Shown: in pieces, positions 57,047 through 64,000 of the stretch
Layout of the letters: each line of letters starts with the position of its first letter
Position numbering within the stretch: the first letter of the stretch is position 1
Assembly (NCBI RefSeq): GCF_036388275.1
Contig: NZ_DASVSF010000071.1
Coordinates: forward strand, 35,445 to 99,444
Length of the DNA: 64,000 bases
Source of the DNA: Longimicrobium sp.
GTDB lineage: Bacteria; Gemmatimonadota; Gemmatimonadetes; Longimicrobiales; Longimicrobiaceae
Direction: 5' to 3'
Notes under the pieces: generated by a model
Seen by the model: only the letters and a program-made list of their open reading frames with translations
What the model was told of the DNA's origin: nothing
Databases searched by the model: none
Made by a program: the position numbers and the translations under genes

Positions 57047-58006
57047 TCAGGCCCCGGGGCGGGTGAGACGGATCAGTCCTGCCGCCGAAGGACGAAATCC
57101 GCAGCCTTCGTAGAAATCATCCAGGCGAGGCTCGTAGTCGACGTGAATCCACTCTGCACCGGCCTCACGGGCCGCCGCGACCGCCTGCCGCACCAGTGCG
57201 GTCCCAATTCCGCGCCGTTGATGATCCGGGTGCACCGTCGTGTCCAGCAGGAACGCATGCGCTCCGCCGTCCCACGCCACGTTCACGAAGCCGATCAACC
57301 GCTCGCCAACGTATGCGCCAACCCACCCCAGGCTCCGGCTGAGCACGGTGGCAAAGCCGCGCGCCACGTGGTCTGGCCAGGCGGCGGCGAAAAGATCGTT
57401 CAGAACCGCGTCGCCGAGAGCGGGGCGTACGCGTAAGTCGAACCCGAGCGTCGGGAGCCGGGCGGCCGCGTGCAGCGGGGAGGGGCGATGCGGAAAAGGT
57501 CGTGGTTCAACAACCCCGGCCAACTCCGCGAGCACCCACGTGGCATCCTTGTACCCGAGCATGGCGTGGGGATTGTCAGCCAGCTTCACCTCGAGCCTAT
57601 CCAGATCGATGCCCTCGAACGACCGATACCGCTCAGCCTCGAACCAGATCTGCGTAGCCAGATCGTTCATCGATCCGAGCACCCGCCGATTGTTCGTCCG
57701 CGCCACGATGGTTTCGCTGAGATCACTTAATTGCGCGTCGATCCACTCGCCCGGGAGGTCCAGCCGCCGGAGCAGAGCCGGAACACGACGGCGGAACGTC
57801 GGCAGGGTGGTGTGCAGCGCGCGGCCCGGAGCGACTACGCAGACCAGGGTGGTGGGGTTCGTGTAGAGTACGAGCGAGCGCCCCGCGAACGGCACCGGCA
57901 CGAGGTTCACGTACCACTCGCCCAACGGGGCGGCGGGCTCCGGCGGCTCGGTGGTGACGGGCAGCTTGGTGGCTTTCAGCAGGCGCTGCGTGCAGCGGAA
58001 GATCAT
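57047..58006 (-). CDS. DUF6933-GNAT fusion protein (319 aa)
   Basis: Residues 1 to about 165 match DUF6933: MIFRCTQRLLKATKLPVTTE, LGEWYVNLVPVPFAGRSLVL, and IVARTNNRRVLGSMNDLATQ. From about 190 a complete GNAT domain follows: VGAYVGERLIGFVNVAWDGG, VHPDHQRRGIGTALVRQA and LDDFYEGCGF. DUF6933 usually stands alone, so the fusion is unusual. ATG 58006 overlaps the XRE gene stop (ATGA). An XRE repressor coupled to an acetyltransferase is compatible with a toxin-antitoxin-like pair; the function is not known. Confidence 0.83.
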   Translation of the reverse strand: MIFRCTQRLLKATKLPVTTEPPEPAAPLGEWYVNLVPVPFAGRSLVLYTNPTTLVCVVAPGRALHTTLPTFRRRVPALLRRLDLPGEWIDAQLSDLSETIVARTNNRRVLGSMNDLATQIWFEAERYRSFEGIDLDRLEVKLADNPHAMLGYKDATWVLAELAGVVEPRPFPHRPSPLHAAARLPTLGFDLRVRPALGDAVLNDLFAAAWPDHVARGFATVLSRSLGWVGAYVGERLIGFVNVAWDGGAHAFLLDTTVHPDHQRRGIGTALVRQAVAAAREAGAEWIHVDYEPRLDDFYEGCGFRPSAAGLIRLTRPGA

Positions 58007-58248
58007 TCGTGTATCGGGCGATTGGCACCTTCCGACTCAGCTGCCATGAGTAGTTCGGAGGCAGTTGTGTCGAGCGCCTCCGCGATAAGCCGAAGCACTC
58101 TGATCGTGGGCGACTTCAGCCCGCGCTCCAGTTGGCTGATGTAGGTCGGGTGAAGCTTGCAGCGGAACGCTACCGCCTCCTGAGACATCCGGACACTCTT
58201 CCGCCGGTGGGCGATCACTCGCCCCAGTACCTTCTCGAACGCGTCCAT
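58003..58248 (-). CDS. XRE-family HTH transcriptional regulator (81 aa)
   Basis: A lambda-Cro-like helix-turn-helix: GRVIAHRRKSVRMSQEAVAF, RCKLHPTYISQLERGLKSPT, IRVLRLIAEALDTTASELL. It should repress its own operon, including the DUF6933-GNAT gene to which it is coupled by a 4-nt overlap. Palindromic AT-rich sequence 50-70 bases upstream of the start is a candidate operator. Confidence 0.9.
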   Translation of the reverse strand: MDAFEKVLGRVIAHRRKSVRMSQEAVAFRCKLHPTYISQLERGLKSPTIRVLRLIAEALDTTASELLMAAESEGANRPIHE

Positions 58249-58289
58249 TGGCTCCAGTCGTAAGAGACCGGACCAGAGTCGCGGGACTG

Positions 58290-58320
58290 GTACTTTTGTA
58301 CTAGAGACTATAGTATTGAT
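58290..58320. promoter_or_regulatory. AT-rich palindromic operator candidate
   Basis: GGTACTTTTGTAC, then TAGAGACTA and ACTATAGT form overlapping small palindromes in an otherwise GC-rich region between the divergent XRE gene and the plus-strand 122-aa gene. Likely XRE binding site and promoter; TACTAT on the minus strand resembles a -10. Confidence 0.45.
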
Positions 58321-58360
58321 GAACAGATGCGCTGAACCGTCTCACTCCCGCGGAGGTCGT

Positions 58361-58729
58361 ATGCTCATGATTCGTGAACAGGCACAACTCGCCTCCCCGA
58401 TGCGCCTGCTGGAGATGCTGGCGGACCGCTTCGGCGCGTTCGAGGCCGTCGCGAACTCGACCATCAAGCTGGCTCGCTACGCACCCGCCGATGAGCTCTC
58501 AATGGATGTCCAGTTGGCCGAAGCGGTCCTGGAGTTCGGGAGTGATCTGCGGGAGGCGTTAAAAGCCGCATCGTATGGGCTGAAGCGAGCAGTCCTGCGC
58601 ACCCATACGAATAGTCAGCTATGGCTGGCCCGTAGAACCGCGTCCGCAGTTATCTCGAAACCAGCTTCGCGTAAGCGCTTACCAAGTTGCGGAACCGTCT
58701 CGCGAACGTGTGATTGGAAGGGAGCGTAG
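58361..58729 (+). CDS. Hypothetical protein (122 aa)
   Basis: ATG 58361 is preceded at 4 bases by GGAGG, the best start signal in the frame. The first 85 residues look helical (PMRLLEMLADRFGAFEAVAN, VQLAEAVLEFGSDLREALKA). The last third (from about 58615) is antisense to the TIR gene end, an overlap of 115 bases that weakens the call for that part. No family recognised. Divergent from the XRE pair and convergent with the TIR gene. Confidence 0.45.
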   Translation: MLMIREQAQLASPMRLLEMLADRFGAFEAVANSTIKLARYAPADELSMDVQLAEAVLEFGSDLREALKAASYGLKRAVLRTHTNSQLWLARRTASAVISKPASRKRLPSCGTVSRTCDWKGA

Positions 58730-59382
58730 AGAACCCCATGAATATCCGACGGCAACTCGAGGTCACCCGTCAGAAGGATCGCAATCTTTGACCGGCCAAG
58801 TGCTCCGATCAGCATCCCTAGTTCCAAGATCACGTTCTGCCTGGCACGTTTTCGTGTCCCTGTACCGCCAGCGGTGCGTGCGTGACCGACATCGTCGGGC
58901 GTAAGCAGTACGATTCCGAAATCCGCACCGGCGGAGCCACGTCTGATGTTCGCTTCTAGCGCTTCGATAATCGTTAGCCCGCCACCCGATTCCCGAGCGA
59001 GAACAACCGGCTCTAATTCCAGTTCCCGCAGGACGAGTACTAATTGATCTAGAGAGTGCTTATCGTGGCCATGGACCACGAAGATCTTCTTACCTTTAGG
59101 CTTCCGCTTTGTAGGCTGGATCTGAGCCTCTGTTGGACGTAGTGCCCTTTTTGCTCTTCGGTTCACGAACTTGCGGATTACTTCTTCGAGCCGCTGCTTG
59201 GGCCCTTCTTTTCCTTGAACGACCAGCCTGCCAGTCGAAATTGTCCAGTTGCAGCTGGCTCCCGTCTCAGTACGAAAGATTACCAGATTCGCTTTCTCCT
59301 CGATCACCACTGGCGTCCCAGAACCCGCAATCGCTTGTCTGAGGTCCTCAATGCTGCCGGAATAATTCAAGTTCTCACCCAT
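58615..59382 (-). CDS. TIR-like nucleotide-binding (PF10137-type) protein with N-terminal sensor-like domain
   Basis: A 255-residue protein. Residues 1-75 form a small domain (IEDLRQAIAGSGTPVVIEEK, NWTISTGRLVVQGKEGPKQR). From 98 on comes the TIR-like domain: KKIFVVHGHDKHSLDQLVLV, LARESGGGLTIIEALE, ADFGIVLLTPDDVG and RARQNVILELGMLIG, in which Glu187 is the likely NADase catalytic residue. This TIR group occurs as effectors of CBASS and Pycsar anti-phage systems. No cyclase gene is adjacent. Visibly lower GC than surroundings, suggesting transfer. ATG 59382 is better placed than TTG 59385. Confidence 0.83.
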   Translation of the reverse strand: MGENLNYSGSIEDLRQAIAGSGTPVVIEEKANLVIFRTETGASCNWTISTGRLVVQGKEGPKQRLEEVIRKFVNRRAKRALRPTEAQIQPTKRKPKGKKIFVVHGHDKHSLDQLVLVLRELELEPVVLARESGGGLTIIEALEANIRRGSAGADFGIVLLTPDDVGHARTAGGTGTRKRARQNVILELGMLIGALGRSKIAILLTGDLELPSDIHGVLYAPFQSHVRETVPQLGKRLREAGFEITADAVLRASHS

Positions 59383-59466
59383 CAACAGTTCCTTTCACCT
59401 CAAAGCTGCAGTCGTCCTGTCACCCCACTTCCTCTAGGTCCCATCATCCCTGCAAGAAACGGAACG

Positions 59467-59493
59467 AGGGGCGCCGCAACTCGCGGCGCCCCT
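59467..59493 (-). terminator. GGGGCGCCGC hairpin before the 72-aa gene end
   Basis: AGGGGCGCCGC (59467-59477) pairs with GCGGCGCCCCT (59483-59493). 16 bases past the stop at 59509 on the minus strand; CGTTCCGTTTC follows. Confidence 0.65.
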
Positions 59494-59508
59494 CCGGACT
59501 TGTGGCGA

Positions 59509-59727
59509 TCAGTCGACCACGTAGTACTCGTAGTCCTCTTCGCCCTTCCAGTAACGCACCATCAGGTACGCGCAGACGGTCCCGTCCGGCGTCAGCCAGC
59601 GCTCCACCTCTCCGATCCCGCCTCGGTTGTTGAGGGTCAAGTCCCTCACCGCCCTGCGCCGGGAGATCGCGACCGCATAGTCGGTTTCGGAAACTTGGCG
59701 GCCCTCGCGATCCGGTAGCTCCACCAT
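59509..59727 (-). CDS. Hypothetical small protein (72 aa)
   Basis: ATG 59727, sequence MVELPDREGRQVSETDYAVA then TLNNRGGIGEVERWLTPDGT and a Tyr/Glu-rich end (VRYWKGEEDYEYYVVD). Strand-rich, no signal or membrane segment, no family recognised. Own terminator-like hairpin follows. The ribosome site is weak. Confidence 0.5.
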   Translation of the reverse strand: MVELPDREGRQVSETDYAVAISRRRAVRDLTLNNRGGIGEVERWLTPDGTVCAYLMVRYWKGEEDYEYYVVD

Positions 59728-59770
59728 AGGCGATTCACAGGCGTGTAAGGCGCCGCAAACCGTGTCCCGA

Positions 59771-60655
59771 TCAGACCAGGTTCATCGCCTTCGGCTGCTC
59801 GCCGGAGTAGTCGTAGAAGCCCTTGCCCGACTTGCGGCCGAAGTAGCCCATGGAAACCATGCGCTTCAGCAGCGGCGGGCTGGCGTAGCGCTTCTCCTTG
59901 TACTCCTCGAACATGATGCCGCCGATCTTGTCGAGCGTGTCCAACCCCACGAAGTCGCTGAGCACGAACGGCCCCATCGGGTAGCCGGTGCCCAACTGCA
60001 TCCCCTTGTCGATGTCGGTGATGCTCGCCACGCCCTGCTCCAGCGCGCGGATGGCGTCCATCATGTACGGCACCAGCAGCAGGTTCACCACGAAGCCCGA
60101 GTTGTCCTTGCAGACGATGGGCTCCTTGCCCAGCGAGCGGGCGAACGCGAACGCCGTGTCGAACACGGCGGGGTCGGTGGCGATGGTCTTCACCACCTCC
60201 ACCAGCTTCATCACCGGCACGGGGTTGAAGAAGTGAAGCCCCACCATCCGCTCCGGCCGCTTGGTCGCTGCCGCCATGTCGGCGATGGTGAGCGACGAGG
60301 TGTTGCTGGCGAAGATGGTGTCGGGCCCGCAAACCGCGTCCAGCGTGCGCCACATCTCGTTCTTCACCGCCAGGTCCTCGACCACGGCCTCGATGATGAT
60401 GTCGCAGTCCTTCAGGTCTTCCAGGCTCGTCGTCCCGCGCAGCCGGCCGACGATGGCGTCGCGGTCCTCGGCGGAAAGCTTGCCCTTGTCCACCGACTTG
60501 CCCAACTGCTTGCCGATGCCGCCGATCCCGCGCTGGCATACATCATCAGACACCTCGCGCACGATCGTCTCGTACCCCGCCGCGGCCGCCACCTGCGCGA
60601 TGCCGCTGCCCATCAGCCCGCACCCCAGCACGCCGACCCGCTTGATCTCCGCCAT
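59771..60655 (-). CDS. 3-hydroxybutyryl-CoA dehydrogenase
   Basis: A 294-residue NAD(P)-dependent dehydrogenase of the short-chain fatty acid/butyrate pathway. N-terminal VGVLGCGLMGSGIAQVAAAA is the nucleotide-binding motif; FASNTSSLTIADMAAA and GLHFFNPVPVMKLVEVV (catalytic His) are diagnostic, and GYPMGPFVLSDFVGLDTL belongs to the C-terminal domain. ATG 60655 begins MAEIKRV. The thiolase gene is nearby on the same strand. Confidence 0.95.
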   Translation of the reverse strand: MAEIKRVGVLGCGLMGSGIAQVAAAAGYETIVREVSDDVCQRGIGGIGKQLGKSVDKGKLSAEDRDAIVGRLRGTTSLEDLKDCDIIIEAVVEDLAVKNEMWRTLDAVCGPDTIFASNTSSLTIADMAAATKRPERMVGLHFFNPVPVMKLVEVVKTIATDPAVFDTAFAFARSLGKEPIVCKDNSGFVVNLLLVPYMMDAIRALEQGVASITDIDKGMQLGTGYPMGPFVLSDFVGLDTLDKIGGIMFEEYKEKRYASPPLLKRMVSMGYFGRKSGKGFYDYSGEQPKAMNLV

Positions 60656-60728
60656 TCGGATCTCTCCCTCAGGATGAACTCGAAAGTGTTTCGTTGGATG
60701 CAAGGGCGCCGGAGCACCCGTGTTCACT

Positions 60729-61601
60729 CTACCTGCGCCCGCCCGGACCGCTTGGGCCAATGCGGATGCCGAACCCCGGCGGGCCGATGGTGATCCCGCC
60801 CCCGCCGTCACCACCGCCGCCGCGTCCGGGCACCTTCAGCTCGCCGTGCTCCAGCCGGTCCAGGAACGACTCCAGCTTTTCCTGCGTAGACCGGCGCACC
60901 ACGCCGAAAATGCCCCGCATGCCGGCGATGATCCCCGCCGCGATCGGCAGGCCCACGAGCGCGAGCGGATCGGGGATGGTAGTGGCGACGGCGAACACGG
61001 CGGCGCTAATGCCCGCGCCGCCGCCGACGCTCGCCCCGATGATCGCCGTAACACCCCGCTCCGAGGTCACGTCCACCGACAGCTCCACCAACGCCGTGTC
61101 GGCATCGATCGCCGAAACGGCCACGTCCAGCTGCTGAAGCTCCAGCATCTTGTGCTTGGAGCCGAACTTCTGCGCCGCGCGTCCGAAGGTGGCGCCCACG
61201 CCGGTGGCGCGCACGTAGCGCGTGCGGTCGGGAAAGCGCCGCTGCACCACCATGTACTCGCAGGCCAGCAGGTACTCCTCCAGCAGCAGCCCCACCTGCG
61301 CGGGGGGACGGCGGACGGTCCGCGCCGCACGCACCACGCCGGGGCCCATCACCCGCGCCAGCGCACCCTTCTCCTCCGGCGCCCGCCCGCGCACGTCGAC
61401 GATGGCGCGCCGCACCGTCACCGCGTCCAGCCCCAGCTCCTGCCCAATGCGCAGCACCTCGCCCTCGGAAATCCCCTCGTCGGGCGCGCCGGTCGCGGAC
61501 TGGATCTCCACGGCGCGGCGGATCACCGCCTCCAGCTCGCTGCTGGAAAGGCGGCGCGCGGGAAGGTTGCTCCCGCCCGGAGGCCCGCTGGTGGAAGTCA
61601 T
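60729..61601 (-). CDS. Membrane-associated protein with N-terminal helical motif (290 aa)
   Basis: N-terminal SSSELEAVIRRAVEIQSATG and ISEGEVLRIGQELGLDAVTV form a short helical unit common at the start of Gemmatimonadota proteins. The C-terminal part has two hydrophobic Gly/Ala-rich segments (GVTAIIGASVGGGAGISAAV and LVGLPIAAGIIAGMRGIFGV) and a Gly-rich tail (GRGGGGDGGGGITIGP). Probably an integral inner-membrane protein. Function unknown. Confidence 0.72.
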   Translation of the reverse strand: MTSTSGPPGGSNLPARRLSSSELEAVIRRAVEIQSATGAPDEGISEGEVLRIGQELGLDAVTVRRAIVDVRGRAPEEKGALARVMGPGVVRAARTVRRPPAQVGLLLEEYLLACEYMVVQRRFPDRTRYVRATGVGATFGRAAQKFGSKHKMLELQQLDVAVSAIDADTALVELSVDVTSERGVTAIIGASVGGGAGISAAVFAVATTIPDPLALVGLPIAAGIIAGMRGIFGVVRRSTQEKLESFLDRLEHGELKVPGRGGGGDGGGGITIGPPGFGIRIGPSGPGGRR

Positions 61602-61604
61602 AAC

Positions 61605-61700
61605 AGAAGTGCCAAGTACTCAGTACCAAGTGCCAGGAGACTGACACGGAAACGTGGGGCGCGCACCACTTGGCACTTGGTACTAATCACTTGGTATCTT
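61605..61700. repeat. Inverted AAGTGCCAAGTAC repeat
   Basis: AGTGCCAAGTACTCAGTACC and CCACTTGGCACTTGGTACTA words form inverted arms around a GC-rich centre between two minus-strand genes. A small hairpin-forming repeat distinct from the GC-rich REP family. Confidence 0.65.
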
Positions 61701-61704
61701 GGTT

Positions 61705-62943
61705 TCAATCCGCCGCGATGGCCTGCTCGCCCGCGGCGGGAAAGGCCTCCACCACCAGGGCGATCCCCTGGCCGCCGCCGATGCAGGCCGTGCCCAGCCC
61801 GAAGCGCTTGCCCTGCCGCCGCAGCTCGTGAAGCAGGTGCACGGTGATGCGCGCGCCGCTCATGCCCAGCGGGTGGCTCATGGCGATGGCGCCGCCGGAC
61901 ACGTTCGTCCGCTCGCGGTCCAGCCCCAGCTCCTTTTCCACCGCGCAGTACTGCGACGCGAAGGCCTCGTTCACTTCCACAAGGTCCATCTGGCCGACGT
62001 CCATCTCCGCCCGCTTCAGCGCCACCCGCGACGCAGGCGCCGGCCCAATGCCCATGTGCTTGGGCTCCACCCCCGCGATGCCCCACGACACCAGCCGGCC
62101 GATGGGGCTCAACCCGTTGCGCCGCGCGTACGCCTCGCTGGCGATCATCACCGCCGCGCCGCCGTCGCCGATGCCCGACGCGTTGCCGGCCGTCACCGTG
62201 CCGCCCTCCTTGAAGTACGGCTTCAGCTTGCCCAGCGACTCCATCGTGGTGTCGGGCCGCATGTGCTCGTCGCACTGGAACAGCGTCTCACCCTTGCGGC
62301 TCTTCAGGGTGATGGGGGTGATCTCGGCGTCGAAGCGCTTCTGCTCGCACGCCAGCCCGGCCAGCGTCTGCGAGCGGTGGGCGTACTCGTCTACCTGCTG
62401 GCGGGTGATGCCGTACTTGTCTGCCAGATTCTCGGCGGTCACGGCCATGGAGCAGCCGGCGAAGGTGTCGGTGAGCGCCTCCCACAGCAGGTCTTCGTAG
62501 TACTGGCCGGCGGGGCCCAGGCGCTGGCTCCCCCAGCGGGCGCCGCGGAGCACGTGGGGAGCCTGGCTCATGCTTTCGGTGCCGCCGCACAGCGCCACCT
62601 CGGCCTCGCCCAGCATGATCTCCATGGCGCCGCTGATGATGGCCTGGAAGCCGCTGCCGCACAGGCGGTTCAGCGTCAGCGCCGGCGTGTCGAGCGGTAG
62701 CCCGGCCTTGAGCCCGATGTGGCGGGCCAGGTAGATGGCATCGGACGAGGTCTGCAGCGCGTTGCCGAAGACCACGTGTCCCACTTCCTCGGCCGGCACG
62801 CCCGACTCCTGCAGCGCGGCCTTGGCGGCGAACACGCCCAGGTCGGTGGCGCTGAAGTCCTTCAGCGAGCCGCCGAAGGTCCCCATGCCGGTGCGCTTGG
62901 CGGAAAGGAATACGACGTCGGTGTCCTTGCCCTGCGTAGCCAT
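61705..62943 (-). CDS. Acetyl-CoA C-acetyltransferase (thiolase)
   Basis: A 412-residue thiolase that joins or splits acetoacetyl-CoA. Catalytic residues: Cys in LTLNRLCGSGFQAII, His in AIAMSHPLGMSGARI and Cys in GTACIGGGQGIAL. NEAFA is present. The His motif reads SHPLG rather than the common GHPLG. Together with 3-hydroxybutyryl-CoA dehydrogenase it suggests short-chain acyl-CoA or polyhydroxyalkanoate metabolism. ATG 62943 starts MATQGKDTDVVFLSAKRTG. Confidence 0.95.
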   Translation of the reverse strand: MATQGKDTDVVFLSAKRTGMGTFGGSLKDFSATDLGVFAAKAALQESGVPAEEVGHVVFGNALQTSSDAIYLARHIGLKAGLPLDTPALTLNRLCGSGFQAIISGAMEIMLGEAEVALCGGTESMSQAPHVLRGARWGSQRLGPAGQYYEDLLWEALTDTFAGCSMAVTAENLADKYGITRQQVDEYAHRSQTLAGLACEQKRFDAEITPITLKSRKGETLFQCDEHMRPDTTMESLGKLKPYFKEGGTVTAGNASGIGDGGAAVMIASEAYARRNGLSPIGRLVSWGIAGVEPKHMGIGPAPASRVALKRAEMDVGQMDLVEVNEAFASQYCAVEKELGLDRERTNVSGGAIAMSHPLGMSGARITVHLLHELRRQGKRFGLGTACIGGGQGIALVVEAFPAAGEQAIAAD

Positions 62944-63416
62944 ATGAAAACCCGATCCTCAGGTAGCGTGAGCGCGCCCGGTTGCGTCGCCAGGCGAAAG
63001 GGGGAAAACAGCGCAGAATACCCGGGGAAACGCCTCGCGTCAAGCCGATTCCGGACACTCGGACCATGAGCGCCACTCAGCTTCGGGCCTCGGAATGGAT
63101 GTCATCCCGATGGAGCGGCCCCGGCAACCTTTCCCCACGCACCGAGAACGGCAGCGACTGAGGGATCCGCCACACACTCTCCTGATCGCGCCAAACCATC
63201 CGGTTCGCCAAAGCAGTCCCCCGCCGGAGCAGATGAATCTGCCGCAACAAAAGCGGAAAGCCTCCAAACTCTCGGAGGCTTCACCCGCACGCGGACCAAT
63301 TTCCGGGCGCGCCACATCGTCCTCCCGTGCACCTCATCAAGCCAGTCCGCGAAGGCGGACTTCGTGTGGTCGTTGCAGCGAATTAAATTCATTCGCCCGT
63401 CCACACTTGCGGCCCC
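62944..63416. other. 473-base intergenic region with repeat pieces
   Basis: Contains GATGTCATCCCGATGGAGC (resembling the ends of the 12992 repeat), ACGGCAGCGACTGA plus GATCCGCCACACACT (63148-63178, shared with 13039-13069), a hairpin AAGCCTCC-AAACTCTC-GGAGGCTT (63260-63283), and the AGTCCGC-GAAG-GCGGACT hairpin near 63343-63360. No gene seen. Confidence 0.6.
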
Positions 63417-63935
63417 TCAGGTTCCTGGCGCCTCCCCAGTCTCAGCCGCTCCAGCCGGACTCCACCCCACCTGCCGCAGCGCCTCGAACAGCGAGATGCC
63501 CACGGCCGTGGACAGGTTCAGCGAGCGGGCGACCGGGAGCATGGGAATGCGGATGCACCGCTCCGGGTCAGCCGCCAGCAGGTGCTCGGGAAGCCCGCGC
63601 GACTCGGGACCGAACAGCAGCACGTCACCCGGCTCGAACGACACGTCCCAGAGGGTTCGCGTGGCCTTGGTGGTCAGCATCCACACGCGCCGCCCCGCCG
63701 TCGCAGCCGTGAAATCCTCCCACTCCTGGTGATGGTGCCACTGCGTGTGCTGCCAATAGTCCATCATGGCCCGCTTGGCCTTGGGGTGCGTGAACGAGAA
63801 CCCCAGCCGCCCGATCAGGTGCAGCGGCGAACCCGTGGCCCCGCACAGCCGCGCCACGGCACCCGCGTTCCCCGGGATCTCCGGTTCCAGCAAGGCGACG
63901 TGGATAGGAGGGGAAAGCGGAAGCTGCGTGCTCAT
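63417..63935 (-). CDS. trmL: tRNA (cytidine(34)-2'-O)-methyltransferase
   Basis: A 172-residue SPOUT-fold enzyme that methylates the 2'-O of the wobble base of tRNA-Leu. VALLEPEIPGNAGAVARLCG (N-terminal), LFGPESRGLPEHLLAADPER (SAM loop) and RIPMLPVARSLNLSTAVGIS (trefoil knot) are diagnostic. Full length. Starts at ATG 63935. Confidence 0.95.
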   Translation of the reverse strand: MSTQLPLSPPIHVALLEPEIPGNAGAVARLCGATGSPLHLIGRLGFSFTHPKAKRAMMDYWQHTQWHHHQEWEDFTAATAGRRVWMLTTKATRTLWDVSFEPGDVLLFGPESRGLPEHLLAADPERCIRIPMLPVARSLNLSTAVGISLFEALRQVGWSPAGAAETGEAPGT

Positions 63936-63972
63936 TCAGGCGTAAACCAGGTGAGAAGAGGAAGAAACGAAG

Positions 63973-64000
63973 TGGCGGCGGACCCGGATGGGTCCGCCGC
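63973..64000. terminator. Hairpin at the right edge
   Basis: GGCGGACCC and GGGTCCGCC pair around GGAT, with further GCG/CGC pairing at the base. Probably the terminator of a minus-strand gene lying beyond the window; cut by the edge. Confidence 0.5.

Noticed and set aside
1..64000. tRNA or rRNA genes
   Set aside because: No cloverleaf with a matching T-loop, and no rRNA-like stretch, was found on reading both strands; a covariance-model search would be decisive.

Overview
The window is a piece of a GC-rich bacterial chromosome. Very high GC with GC-ending codons, frequent GTG starts, many 4-nt ATGA/GTGA gene overlaps, many lipoproteins and outer-membrane-type proteins, and abundant intergenic hairpin repeats suggest a Gram-negative Gemmatimonadota-like organism, probably near Longimicrobium. 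This assignment is inferred from gene families and style; there is no rRNA in the window to confirm it. I saw no tRNA, rRNA, CRISPR array or IS transposase.

Layout. 0-6 kb: the 3' part of inositol-3-phosphate synthase, then a tight four-gene operon (amidohydrolase, CDF metal exporter, methyltransferase, geranylgeranyl-reductase-like flavoprotein). 6-14 kb: a secreted serine beta-lactamase-like enzyme, a TacT-like acetyltransferase, three tandem copies of a tiny unknown gene, a YtcJ-like amidohydrolase, a small protein translationally coupled to a sirtuin, an outer-membrane protein and an Asp/Glu racemase. 14-18.4 kb: a copper homeostasis locus (copZ, cupredoxin, copA, thioredoxin, csoR) behind a CsoR-type operator. 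18.4-31.9 kb: RNase D, a YggX-like protein, a 30-residue peptide with 14 cysteines, a DUF1611 protein, an AI-2E-type permease, a PspA/YbjN/PspB-like envelope stress operon, L-serine dehydratase, and a tandemly duplicated VapBC locus whose second toxin is frameshifted. 32-41 kb: membrane proteins, a Nudix hydrolase, and a two-component system divergent from a DegP-type protease across a repeat-built operator candidate. 41-56 kb: a long run of secreted or lytic enzymes (HExxH metalloenzymes, secreted adenosine deaminase, a DUF5715/M15-like protein, two paralogous GH18 chitinases, a DUF2272 protein, an amidase) and a segmental duplication carrying a two-membrane-segment protein. 56-59.5 kb: an accessory patch with an XRE regulator coupled to a DUF6933-GNAT fusion and a TIR-domain protein of visibly lower GC. 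59.7-64 kb: core metabolism (3-hydroxybutyryl-CoA dehydrogenase, thiolase) and TrmL.

The most unusual items are the cysteine-cluster mini-metallothionein candidate (22205-22297), the triplet of overlapping paralogous mini-genes (7708-8263), the XRE/DUF6933-GNAT pair with the nearby TIR gene, the small ART-like protein coupled to a sirtuin, the decaying VapBC tandem duplication, and the arrays of GC-rich hairpin repeats that occur as long composite elements in opposite orientations.
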